Assembly (NCBI GenBank): GCA_029556045.1
Contig: JAKQGS010000506.1
Location: forward strand, 1-20,808
DNA length: 20,808 nucleotides
Source: Pseudomonadota bacterium
GTDB taxonomy: Bacteria > Bdellovibrionota > Oligoflexia > Oligoflexales > Oligoflexaceae
Direction: 5' to 3'
Below the pieces are notes generated by a model. That model was not told where the DNA came from, ran no database searches, and saw only the letters and a list, made by a program, of their open reading frames with translations. This document shows, one piece after another, positions 15,059-20,808 of this stretch. The position numbers and the translations under genes are program-made. The number at the start of each line of letters is the position of its first letter. Within the stretch, counting starts at the first letter, position 1.

Positions 15059-15359
15059 CAGAACCCCTTTTATGGCGACGACATTTGTTTTATCTTATCA
15101 TCGACGGGTGCATCGGGCACGATGGGCAAAAAATGCTAGCACCTGTGGCGGAGTGATCGATCTGGGGCAATGCCTGAACCCCGTCATGGCGGCGGTAACA
15201 TTTTTAAACCAGGGTCCAAAATAATACCGCCAGAACGACCTTGGGAGTTTTTTAATCAAATGAAAAGTTCAAAAGGAAAACACCTTGTTGAGGTATTAAT
15301 CGAAGGCTTGGCATACGCCTTGCTTCATTCTCCCTAGACACAGGGGAGGGCACATTGAC
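15059..15359. other. Intergenic stretch before the AraC-like gene
   Basis: About 300 bases with no convincing gene. The only clear element is the sigma54 promoter at 15308-15325. No obvious enhancer-binding palindrome was found by eye in the 100-200 bases upstream, where one would be expected. Confidence 0.5.
15308..15325 (+). promoter_or_regulatory. Predicted sigma54 (RpoN) promoter
   Basis: The element reads TTGGCATACGCCTTGCTT. The GG of the -24 box (15310-15311) and the GC of the -12 box (15322-15323) are exactly 10 bases apart, matching the RpoN consensus TGGCAC-N5-TTGCW except for one base. Transcription would start near 15335, and the AraC-like ATG lies at 15360 behind GGGGAGGG. Confidence 0.7.
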
Positions 15360-15830
15360 ATGGACAACATCGCACAAAAAGCCATCATGATGATGGTGCA
15401 GTCCCATAGTGAAACCTGGACTGAGCCGCAGTTGGCGATGGTTTTAGGTCAAGATGTCCATCATCTTAGAGAATCTTTCCGTAACCAATGGTGTATCTCC
15501 GCCTTGGAATGGTTGTGGATGTTTCGCACCCTGCTGGCCTCCGAAGTTCTCGCCCAGTATCCGGAGATAACCTTGGAGCGATTGGCGCAGGGTCTTGGCT
15601 TTCAGGATTGTCGGCAGTTGGAAGCGTGTTTTTTTAATCTCCTGGGCCGTGATGTCAATCGTCTGAAGTCCCAATATCAGGAGCTATCCAGCCATTTAGA
15701 AGGAGCAGATGTCGAGCGGGAGCCCCGCTGGCCGCTGGCAGCCGACAGCGTTCCCTGTCAACGGGCGTTGGCCTCCCTCCAGCAGGGGTTGGCTGTTATG
15801 CGTCAGGATGCAATCCGCCTGATCTCTTAA
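15360..15830 (+). CDS. Stand-alone AraC-type HTH regulator
   Basis: The 156-aa product consists mostly of an AraC/XylS-type DNA-binding domain. Its first HTH is TEPQLAMVLGQDVHHLRESF, a linker helix follows (LEWLWMFRTLLASEVLAQYP), and the second HTH is ITLERLAQGLGFQDCRQLEA with CFFNLLGRDVNRLKSQY. The usual ligand-binding N-terminal domain is absent. The C-terminal 50 residues are a hydrophilic tail. GGGGAGGG lies about 9 bases before the ATG. The gene has a near-consensus sigma54 promoter, which would make its expression depend on an enhancer-binding activator. It reads away from the large exported protein gene, a possible target. Sequence drift from the AraC consensus at several positions leaves some doubt about DNA binding. 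Confidence 0.72.
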   Translation: MDNIAQKAIMMMVQSHSETWTEPQLAMVLGQDVHHLRESFRNQWCISALEWLWMFRTLLASEVLAQYPEITLERLAQGLGFQDCRQLEACFFNLLGRDVNRLKSQYQELSSHLEGADVEREPRWPLAADSVPCQRALASLQQGLAVMRQDAIRLIS

Positions 15831-15907
15831 CGGACCGGCAAAACTCCATTGTACCCCTAATAAGTAAACTATGTTACACTTCCACAAACAAAGTTTAGGT
15901 GATGATC

Positions 15908-16198
15908 ATGAATATCGCTCAAAAATTGCAGACCCATCGAAACCAGATAATTCTATTGGGAAATCAATATGGTGCTTCCAATATCCGCATTTTTGGGTCG
16001 GCATCACGTAACGAAGCCAAGTTGACGAGTGATTTAGATTTTATTGTGACTTTGGAGCCTGGTCATACTTTACTGGACCTGGGCGGGTTTCTCATGGAAG
16101 TCCAAGAAATCCTGGGAATGCCTGTTGATGTCGTAACCGACGACAGTCTGCACCCTCTTTTGAAAGAAGGGATTTTGCGGGAAGCCAAACCAATATGA
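15908..16198 (+). CDS. mntA: MntA-type antitoxin nucleotidyltransferase
   Basis: The 96-aa product has the minimal nucleotidyltransferase fold: FGSASRNEAKLTSDLDFIV with Gly30, Ser31, Arg34, Asp42 and Asp44, and the third acidic residue Asp74 in VDVVTDDSLHPLLKEGIL. This is the MntA subgroup. In the characterised Shewanella system the enzyme adds several AMP units to a tyrosine of HepT and thereby neutralises the toxin. Catalytic residues are all present. Three starts are possible (GTG 15899, ATG 15902, ATG 15908); the last is chosen as having the best spacing from AGG at 15897-15899 and the usual N-terminus. It overlaps hepT by 4 nt (ATGA), implying coupled translation. Confidence 0.9.
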   Translation: MNIAQKLQTHRNQIILLGNQYGASNIRIFGSASRNEAKLTSDLDFIVTLEPGHTLLDLGGFLMEVQEILGMPVDVVTDDSLHPLLKEGILREAKPI

Positions 16199-16524
16199 AT
16201 AAACTCGATTTGCCATATATCCTGCACATTCAAAGCTGCCTGAATCGAATCGATGAATATACCAGAAGTGGCCGGGATTTTTTCTTAAAGGATTATAAGA
16301 CACAAGACGCGGTTTTGAGAAATCTCCAGACTCTTGCGGAATCATCGCAAAAAATTTCTGAAGACTTCAAATCGAAAAATCCAGCCATTCCCTGGAAAAA
16401 ACTTTCTGGATTTCGGAATATCTTGGTACACAACTATCTCGGCTTGAACCTAGAAAAAGTTTGGGATGTCATCGAACAAGATATCCCCCAGCTTGGAGTA
16501 CAATTCAAGAAAGCTCAACCGTGA
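16195..16524 (+). CDS. hepT: HepT-type HEPN toxin RNase
   Basis: The 109-aa helical protein is the HEPN toxin of an MNT-HEPN toxin-antitoxin pair. The RX4HXY motif is complete, RNILVHNY with Arg74, His79 and Tyr81. Arg and His form the RNase site in family members, and the Tyr is the residue AMPylated by the antitoxin. A helical N-terminal part (YILHIQSCLNRIDEYT) and the conserved PWKKLSGFRN stretch fit the family. It overlaps mntA by 4 nt. Unlike the pair at 4073-4771, both genes here are intact. The likely role is growth arrest under stress or phage attack, and stable maintenance of the surrounding accessory segment; this last point is inference. Confidence 0.9.
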   Translation: MNKLDLPYILHIQSCLNRIDEYTRSGRDFFLKDYKTQDAVLRNLQTLAESSQKISEDFKSKNPAIPWKKLSGFRNILVHNYLGLNLEKVWDVIEQDIPQLGVQFKKAQP

Positions 16525-16605
16525 TGCTTTTCGATACTTCATGGTGCATGTTTTGGCTGCAGGGGCTTCTTTCCAATTCTATCGCGCTAGAAATTAAAAA
16601 CGAAA

Positions 16606-16631
16606 GCCCATCCAACGTGCGGTGGATGGGC
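16606..16631 (-). terminator. Intrinsic terminator reading leftwards
   Basis: GCCCATCCA (16606-16614) pairs perfectly with TGGATGGGC (16623-16631) around 8 bases. On the minus strand it is followed by TTTCGTTTTTAATTT, a good U-rich tail. It therefore terminates transcription from the right, where no well-supported minus gene is seen before truD. Confidence 0.7.
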
Positions 16632-16677
16632 AAGTGTCTTAATGTGACGGGATGGATCACTTACATGCCATCAATTA

Positions 16678-17040
16678 TTAATTCTCCCAACAAAATGGAT
16701 TTTTTGACATCGGTTCACAATGAATTGGAGATGAAGTAGTATTTGGCTGTTCAATTAGATCAAAAATTGGCCAAATTGACTCGTTCGGATTTAAGTCCTT
16801 TACCTTCGAAATTTTGCAACCTTCTCCTTCGACGGGTGCACGTCCAAAAACTTTAAAACACTCAATCGAGTAAAAGCTGTCCCTCATAGTAGCTATTAAT
16901 ATTACGCCATGGTTTAGCAAGGCAACCTGATTACTCGCTTCCCGTAGCGGTGGCAGACCCCATGAACTCTGCAGGCCGCACCGTGGTGTAGGATTCCTCC
17001 TCACGGCAATGGGTCCAAAGTTTCCAGTTCCAGAGGACAT
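16678..17040 (-). CDS. Doubtful hypothetical protein
   Basis: An open frame of up to 120 aa lies just upstream of a leftward terminator, the main support for it. The part after about residue 40 (LLNHGVILIATMRDSFYSIE, then CFKVFGRAPVEGEGC) has a protein-like composition. The first 35 residues overlap a truD-like fragment in another frame and look spurious. If real, an internal start near ATG of IATMRDSF or an alternative codon is more likely. I recognise no family. Confidence 0.25.
   Translation of the reverse strand: MSSGTGNFGPIAVRRNPTPRCGLQSSWGLPPLREASNQVALLNHGVILIATMRDSFYSIECFKVFGRAPVEGEGCKISKVKDLNPNESIWPIFDLIEQPNTTSSPIHCEPMSKNPFCWEN
16961..16997 (-). pseudogene. Short fragment resembling the 3' end of truD
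   Basis: On the minus strand a frame reads SYTTVRPAEFM, aligned with SYATVLLAEFM at the end of TruD (17669-17705). The DNA matches at 29 of 37 positions without gaps, in the same codon phase. The match stops soon on both sides. It could be a remnant of an earlier truD end displaced by insertion, or a chance match. Confidence 0.3.
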
Positions 17041-17051
17041 GTCGCGGGTGG

Positions 17052-17057
17052 TATAAT
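17052..17057 (+). promoter_or_regulatory. -10 box for the secretin-like gene
   Basis: A perfect TATAAT lies 56 bases before the ATG at 17114. The matching -35 position holds only TTCCAG (17028-17033, 18-base spacing), so activation may be needed. Confidence 0.4.
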
Positions 17058-17113
17058 TTCACAGTTCGCTGGCAAAAGGATTGGTCAACACTTGAGTAAC
17101 GAAGAGATTCCCA

Positions 17114-17503
17114 ATGAACAACTTGAAGACAGCCTTAATTGCAACAACGCTGTTTTTTTTATTCAGCCACCTTGGGATTGCTGGTGAAGCTAAAATAACG
17201 ATTAAAGCCAAATCCGGACAATTGGTCAGTGCCGACCCAGACGCCAACGATAGCAAAATAAATGCTGATTTCCCGGAGCCAACCGATATTCGAGACATTG
17301 CCAGAGCTTTTTCTTTGTGGATTGGCACTGAATATATAGTTGATGACAGCGTTCAAGCAAAAGTCCGGCTAAATTCGCCCGAACGAGTGACTAAAGACGA
17401 AGCATTGAAACGTTTTCATCGCATGCTGGCTTCAAACGGCCTACACACTGTCAAGGATAGTAAGGGCGGGTTTTTAGTCGTCTCCCGAGGGTCGAAGAGA
17501 TAA
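17114..17503 (+). CDS. Small exported protein resembling the secretin N0 (GspD N-terminal) domain
   Basis: The 129-aa product has a signal peptide MNNLKTALIATTLFFLFSHL with cleavage near GIAG-EAK. Residues about 52-115 (FPEPTDIRDIARAFSLWIGT, EYIVDDSVQAKVRLNSPERV, then TKDEALKRFHRMLASNGLHT) follow the pattern of the N0/STN domain of GspD-type secretins, in which DIRDVxRxxSxxTGxNFIVDPxVxGKVT is typical. The rest of a secretin (N1-N3, the channel domain and the S domain) is absent: the frame stops at SRGSKR. It may be a gspD fragment kept as a gene, or a stand-alone periplasmic STN protein binding a transporter or pilus partner. No other secretion-system genes are in the window. Confidence 0.6.
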   Translation: MNNLKTALIATTLFFLFSHLGIAGEAKITIKAKSGQLVSADPDANDSKINADFPEPTDIRDIARAFSLWIGTEYIVDDSVQAKVRLNSPERVTKDEALKRFHRMLASNGLHTVKDSKGGFLVVSRGSKR

Positions 17504-17581
17504 ACCGCGATTTCACCTACTATGTTTATCGAAAAGCCGATATCGCGGATTATGCTCTCATTTTGAATCAGTAGCGGCAGC

Positions 17582-17600
17582 GTATTTATGAAATAGCTTC
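17582..17600 (-). repeat. Dispersed repeat, copy C
   Basis: On the minus strand it reads GAAGCTATTTCATAAATAC, 17 of 19 identical to copy B. The similarity continues: ATTTTAGA lies just upstream in both copies (with 4 extra bases here), and CGCTGxCGC lies just downstream. It sits alone in the 150-base gap between the secretin-like gene and truD. Confidence 0.5.
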
Positions 17601-17653
17601 AAGTCTAAAATTCATTGTTGGATCCAAAAGGCAGGGATAATGGCAGTTCAAGA

Positions 17654-18736
17654 TCAACGTAGTGGCTTCATGAACTCCGCCAGCAGCACCGTGGCATAGG
17701 ATCCAGCCGGCAGCCAAAAAGTGAGAAACATCCCTTCGTCCCGCATGTTCCATTGAAAGTCGTGGAGAGGGACCATCAGGGCCCGCCGTGCTCCCGGCAG
17801 GTCTTTGCCAAATCGCTTAAAGTGATCGCGGGTCAATTCGGATGCCGATAAAATTTCGTCTTCAAGAGCGGCAGGCTCACCGGAGGGGAGTAAAAACTTG
17901 GCGCCAAACATGGGGCCGGTGGGAACGATTTCCCCGGATTGCCAGCGGGGCGTTTCAGCCTCCAGGTCGTCCACCCGAAAAACGGCGCCGGTTATTTTCA
18001 TCATCACGTCCCCGAGCCGTATGTCCTTTGGTCCCCAGTTCTGCCACCGTTTCAAGAGATAGGTGTTGAAGAGTTCGGATTGCAGGGCCGACAGCGCCAG
18101 ACGGCGGTTATGATGCATGAGCCACTTGCGGGGAATTTCTTTTTCCTGCCCCAGAAGAATAGCACGCCCCATCGCCGCGGTATCACCCTTCGATCCAAAT
18201 CGTTGGGGCCCATAAAAATTGGGGATCCCGGTTTCCTGCAGCCGCTGCACGATGGGTTGCACGCGGCCGACACTTTCGGGATGAACGTCGCGGACCAGTA
18301 TGGCAAAGCGATTGCCACGCAAATGGCCGGTACCCAGCTTGTTGCGATGACGGCCCTGCCCCAGTAAGGTGCAATGATCGTTGTTTAACCCGTTGATTTT
18401 ATCTTCACTGTCTGGTGTGAAAGGCACGGATATCCACTGCCGGGTGATGGCATGAGCGTCCTTCATGCCGGCGGCCCCAATATCCCGTGGTTTGAGGGCA
18501 AATGTTTTGGCCACATGCTGCATCAATTGATCGTGGGACCATCCGGTTTTTTCTAACCACAAGTAGAGGTGGTCGCCATCTCCCTGCGGCTCGTAGGCGG
18601 GGATCTCCTCCACCACAAAGTCGGCAGGCTGCTGCTTGATGACTCCACCGATACCCGGTAGATCAAGGCTTGCCAGTCCCAGCTCTCCCATTTGGGCAGG
18701 GGTGGCTATCGAGGAAAGGGGATCGGGGGACATCAT
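17654..18736 (-). CDS. truD: tRNA pseudouridine(13) synthase TruD
   Basis: The 360-aa enzyme makes pseudouridine at position 13 of tRNA-Glu and some other tRNAs. The catalytic motif GAAGMKDAHAITRQWISV contains the nucleophile Asp93, and the upstream DFVVEEIPAY motif is the usual family start. NRFAILVRDV, IPNFYGPQRFG and HNRRLALSALQSELFN are further family blocks, and the protein ends in the C-terminal SYATVLLAEFM typical of TruD. Length is normal. The ATG overlaps the stop of the HAD gene (ATGA), so translation is probably coupled; a second ATG follows directly. It is the last gene of a minus-strand run with the HAD hydrolase and acyltransferase. Confidence 0.95.
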   Translation of the reverse strand: MMSPDPLSSIATPAQMGELGLASLDLPGIGGVIKQQPADFVVEEIPAYEPQGDGDHLYLWLEKTGWSHDQLMQHVAKTFALKPRDIGAAGMKDAHAITRQWISVPFTPDSEDKINGLNNDHCTLLGQGRHRNKLGTGHLRGNRFAILVRDVHPESVGRVQPIVQRLQETGIPNFYGPQRFGSKGDTAAMGRAILLGQEKEIPRKWLMHHNRRLALSALQSELFNTYLLKRWQNWGPKDIRLGDVMMKITGAVFRVDDLEAETPRWQSGEIVPTGPMFGAKFLLPSGEPAALEDEILSASELTRDHFKRFGKDLPGARRALMVPLHDFQWNMRDEGMFLTFWLPAGSYATVLLAEFMKPLR

Positions 18737-19638
18737 AACTCCAGAAGTTCCGCAAAGGCCTGCAGGGTAAAGTCCGGAGAGGGAGCTTTGTCCCCCGCCG
18801 GCAATGCGATGTTTTTGTGAACGGAGGCATCCGGGCTGAAGGTGAGCAACTTGGACTTTAACGCCGGATCAAAGCGGGTGCCATACTCTGCCCAAGCGGT
18901 GGCGACCCCCAGTTGACGCCCTAGCCCCACATCTTTTTTCAAATTGTCCCCCACCCACAGGATTTCCCGGCGTTGGACGCCGGGGTGGTCCAGTTCGTAA
19001 TCCATCAGCACCGTCTTTAAACCACGGGTTCCCGGTTTTTCGTATTCATCTGGCAAAATACGGATGGTTCCCCCAAAGTCAAAGCTTTTACGTTGCAAGT
19101 GTTTGAGGAGAATTTCCGGATCCACTTTCACGCGACCGGTTTGTTCACTCACGGGAATCATGGGGTCCGCCAACCCGTACACTGCATTGAAATGCGGAAG
19201 CAGCCCCAGCTTGTTGAGTTTCCACATGGCCACATATCGCGGGGCGTCGGTTAAGGCCACAATGGGGCATTGGGGATGGACCGCTTTAAAAGCGGTCAGG
19301 GTTTCCACCACGCCGGGATAGGGTTTGAGATACTTGCGGGCCTCCCCGTTGAAGGCATCGCGGGTGGCAGCCACCGCTTCATTCAGAAGCCGATCGATAT
19401 CCCGCCCATAATGTTGGATAACCGATGGCATCTCCTGCACCACAAAGGGGTATTCGATGGACCCTTGCTGTGTGAACACAGCCTTGGCTTCCGCCGCGAG
19501 GGTGGTCGCCGGGATACCAACCAGAGATTCGAGGCGGTTTAACAGCGCATACATGGCCTTGACATAATAGGTGACCCAGTCGAACACCGTATTGTCGATA
19601 TCCAGCACTAGCAGTTTCCAAGGGGTTTTGGAGTTCAT
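18733..19638 (-). CDS. HAD-superfamily hydrolase
   Basis: The 301-aa protein has all four haloacid dehalogenase motifs: LDIDNTVFDW with nucleophile Asp13 and acid Asp15, the second-motif threonine in VALTDAP, a lysine in the region before VLMDYELDH, and the acidic WVGDNLKKDVGLGRQLG. The cap insertion between motifs I and II is alpha-helical (type C1). Most members are phosphatases; the substrate cannot be deduced. A segment of about 30 residues (FDFGGTIRILPDEYEKPGTR) is unusual within the core. It lies 1 base from the acyltransferase gene stop-to-start junction and overlaps truD, suggesting a single transcription unit with both. Confidence 0.9.
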   Translation of the reverse strand: MNSKTPWKLLVLDIDNTVFDWVTYYVKAMYALLNRLESLVGIPATTLAAEAKAVFTQQGSIEYPFVVQEMPSVIQHYGRDIDRLLNEAVAATRDAFNGEARKYLKPYPGVVETLTAFKAVHPQCPIVALTDAPRYVAMWKLNKLGLLPHFNAVYGLADPMIPVSEQTGRVKVDPEILLKHLQRKSFDFGGTIRILPDEYEKPGTRGLKTVLMDYELDHPGVQRREILWVGDNLKKDVGLGRQLGVATAWAEYGTRFDPALKSKLLTFSPDASVHKNIALPAGDKAPSPDFTLQAFAELLEL

Positions 19639-19639
19639 C

Positions 19640-20488
19640 TTATTTCCACCGGTTGTGCAGCCAAAAGTACTGCTCGGGTTGTTGGCGAATGATGGATTCC
19701 AGCGCCTGGTTAAACTGCACGGTAAAACGCGTCAAATCTCCATCGCGATCCTCACTGGGTTCGAGGTTAACCGGCGGCATAAAGTGGATGGTGTGATGGT
19801 CAAAACGTTCCCGCACAATAAAGGTGGGAATCACCGGTGCGGGATTTCGCTGCCACAGGTTGGCCAGACTGGTATTGGTCTTGGCATCCCGTCCAAAAAA
19901 CGGCAGTCGGGGCTCGCCGGGACGGGATTGGTCCAGCACAAATCCCACCAGCCAGTTTTGACCCAGGGCATCCCGAATAGCCCGCACAGCATCCATTTTT
20001 CCCTTGCGTTTGATAGTGATCATGCCGATGGCGGCGCGGCGTTCTTCCACAAAATTGTTGGTGCCCTCGCCCCCCACTTTTTTGACCACCACCCGCACCG
20101 GGCAGATCCAGCGATTCACGGCCGCTGCCATTACCTCCCAGTTACCCAGATGGCAGCAGAGAATATAGGCTCCTTTGCCTTGCGACAGGGCCTGGTCCAC
20201 GATCTCGCGGCCCACAAAGGAACAGTGATCGGTCACGCTGGTATCGCGGGCATGAAAAAACTCCAGGATCGTCTTCATGAAGTTCTGGTAACTGGCCAGA
20301 GCGATGCGCTTTTGATCGGCGAGCGGCAGAGAGTCCCCGAAGGCTGTGCGGATATTGTTCATCACCAGACGGCGCCGGATCCGCAAAACCACAAAAGCCT
20401 TCCAAGCGATCAGGTTGGCCAAAGCATCGAGCCAGGACACCGGTGTGCGTTGGATCAGCGCAGATAAAAGTTTCAGAAAGCCGTACAA
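19640..20488 (-). CDS. Lipid A late acyltransferase (LpxL/HtrB family)
   Basis: The 282-aa protein belongs to the lysophospholipid acyltransferase family that adds a secondary acyl chain to Kdo2-lipid IVA at the inner membrane. The catalytic HX4E motif is HLGNWE (His113, Glu118). Other blocks are DQSRPGEPRLPFFGRDAKT, QRNPAPVIPTF, and the C-terminal PEQYFWLHNRWK. The N-terminal 35 residues are hydrophobic and basic, fitting membrane association. The start is TTG with GAGG 5 bases upstream, 16 bases after the stop of the ABC ATPase. The first internal ATG would delete 42 residues. LpxL, LpxM or LpxP specificity cannot be told apart here. Confidence 0.9.
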   Translation of the reverse strand: MYGFLKLLSALIQRTPVSWLDALANLIAWKAFVVLRIRRRLVMNNIRTAFGDSLPLADQKRIALASYQNFMKTILEFFHARDTSVTDHCSFVGREIVDQALSQGKGAYILCCHLGNWEVMAAAVNRWICPVRVVVKKVGGEGTNNFVEERRAAIGMITIKRKGKMDAVRAIRDALGQNWLVGFVLDQSRPGEPRLPFFGRDAKTNTSLANLWQRNPAPVIPTFIVRERFDHHTIHFMPPVNLEPSEDRDGDLTRFTVQFNQALESIIRQQPEQYFWLHNRWK

Positions 20489-20504
20489 AAAAACCTCGTG
20501 CCTC

Positions 20505-20808
20505 TCAATGCCAATGCTGGCGGATAAACTCTTCGGGCAACCCTAGGCGGTGGGCATATTCCAGGTCGATGCCGATCAGGCGAACTCCCAGAAAGTGGCG
20601 CACCCAATCGGGTCCTGTCAACAGGAGTTCCCGCCAGGGGCCATCCGCCACGACACGCCCCTGGTTAACCATGATCACCCGGTCGGAAAAAACAATGGCT
20701 ACCTCGACGGAGGAGGTGGAAACCAGCATGGAATTGCCGGACTCGATTTTGCCTAATTCGTTGATCATATTCAAGATAATGGTGGATGTTACCGGGTCCA
20801 GGCCGGAG
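20505..20808 (-). CDS. ABC transporter ATP-binding protein, C-terminus (MlaF-like)
   Basis: About 100 residues are visible. They begin in GLDPVTS, the D-loop after the Walker B site, and end PEEFIRQHWH. The end VRHFLGVRLIGIDLEYAHRL resembles the C-terminus of MlaF-type ATPases, which drive phospholipid transport between the inner and outer membranes. At the expected H-loop (VSHD in MlaF) the sequence is VSTSSVEVA, so the switch histidine is missing. Walker A and the signature lie outside the window. The acyltransferase gene follows after 16 bases, not mlaD or mlaE, so the Mla assignment is only probable. Confidence 0.75.
   Translation of the reverse strand, partial: SGLDPVTSTIILNMINELGKIESGNSMLVSTSSVEVAIVFSDRVIMVNQGRVVADGPWRELLLTGPDWVRHFLGVRLIGIDLEYAHRLGLPEEFIRQHWH

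Larger units (their letters stand above)
16525..17113. other. Stretch without a convincing gene between hepT and the secretin-like gene
   Basis: This 590-base region contains a minus-oriented terminator (16606-16631), a doubtful minus-strand reading frame (16678-17040), a 37-base match to the truD 3' end (16961-16997) and a perfect TATAAT (17052-17057). It looks like a degraded junction of the accessory block. Confidence 0.5.

Noticed and set aside
16524..16739. A 71-aa plus-strand frame starting in the hepT stop codon
   Set aside because: The junction looks coupled, but the frame runs through a strong terminator hairpin and has no recognisable motif or conserved composition.
19571..20467. 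A 298-aa plus-strand frame opposite the HAD and acyltransferase genes
   Set aside because: It spans two well-supported genes on the other strand and shows no family motif.
1..20808. CRISPR array or rRNA genes
   Set aside because: No regularly spaced direct repeats and no rRNA-like sequence were seen anywhere in the window.

Overview
The window looks like chromosome of a Gram-negative proteobacterium of moderately high GC. It carries an IHF/HU-family protein, a late lipid A acyltransferase, an Mla-type ABC ATPase end and TruD, and many genes have Sec signal peptides. I cannot name the genus from sequence alone; Magnetococcales or a related deep alphaproteobacterial group is a guess. GC and codon use were judged by eye, not computed.

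Left block (1-4045) is mostly core. An FmdB-type zinc ribbon gene and an IHF-beta-like gene read leftwards. accA, aroA and cmk read rightwards, with a good sigma70-type promoter before accA. The rpsA gene that often follows cmk is not present here. A minus-strand nucleotidyltransferase/HEPN pair (4073-4771) follows cmk, and its HEPN partner is broken by a one-base frameshift.

Middle block (4907-10284) holds a KfrA-like protein (predicted DNA-binding N-terminus plus long coiled coil), two exported proteins of unknown role read from overlapping divergent promoters, a beta-eliminating aromatic amino acid lyase best read as tryptophanase, and an orphan GNAT-like protein. A tRNA-Ser(CGA) gene on the minus strand closes the block.

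Accessory block (about 10.4-17.6 kb) looks more AT-rich. It contains a two-gene unit for a small secreted protein and a secreted metzincin-type zinc protease, a divergent TIGR02147/DUF4423-type regulator across an AT-rich palindromic region, a large exported, possibly lipid-anchored protein, a stand-alone AraC-type HTH protein behind a near-consensus sigma54 promoter, an intact mntA-hepT toxin-antitoxin pair, and a short exported protein resembling the N0 domain of secretins.

Right block (17654-20808) returns to core functions, all on the minus strand and closely packed: an ABC ATPase C-terminus, an LpxL/HtrB-type acyltransferase, a HAD hydrolase, and truD overlapping it by 4 nt.

The most interesting items are the protease/secreted protein/TIGR02147 locus, the paired but unequal MNT-HEPN systems, a roughly 20-bp dispersed repeat that supplies stop codons to two genes, the sigma54-driven AraC-like gene, and the ABC ATPase lacking its H-loop histidine.
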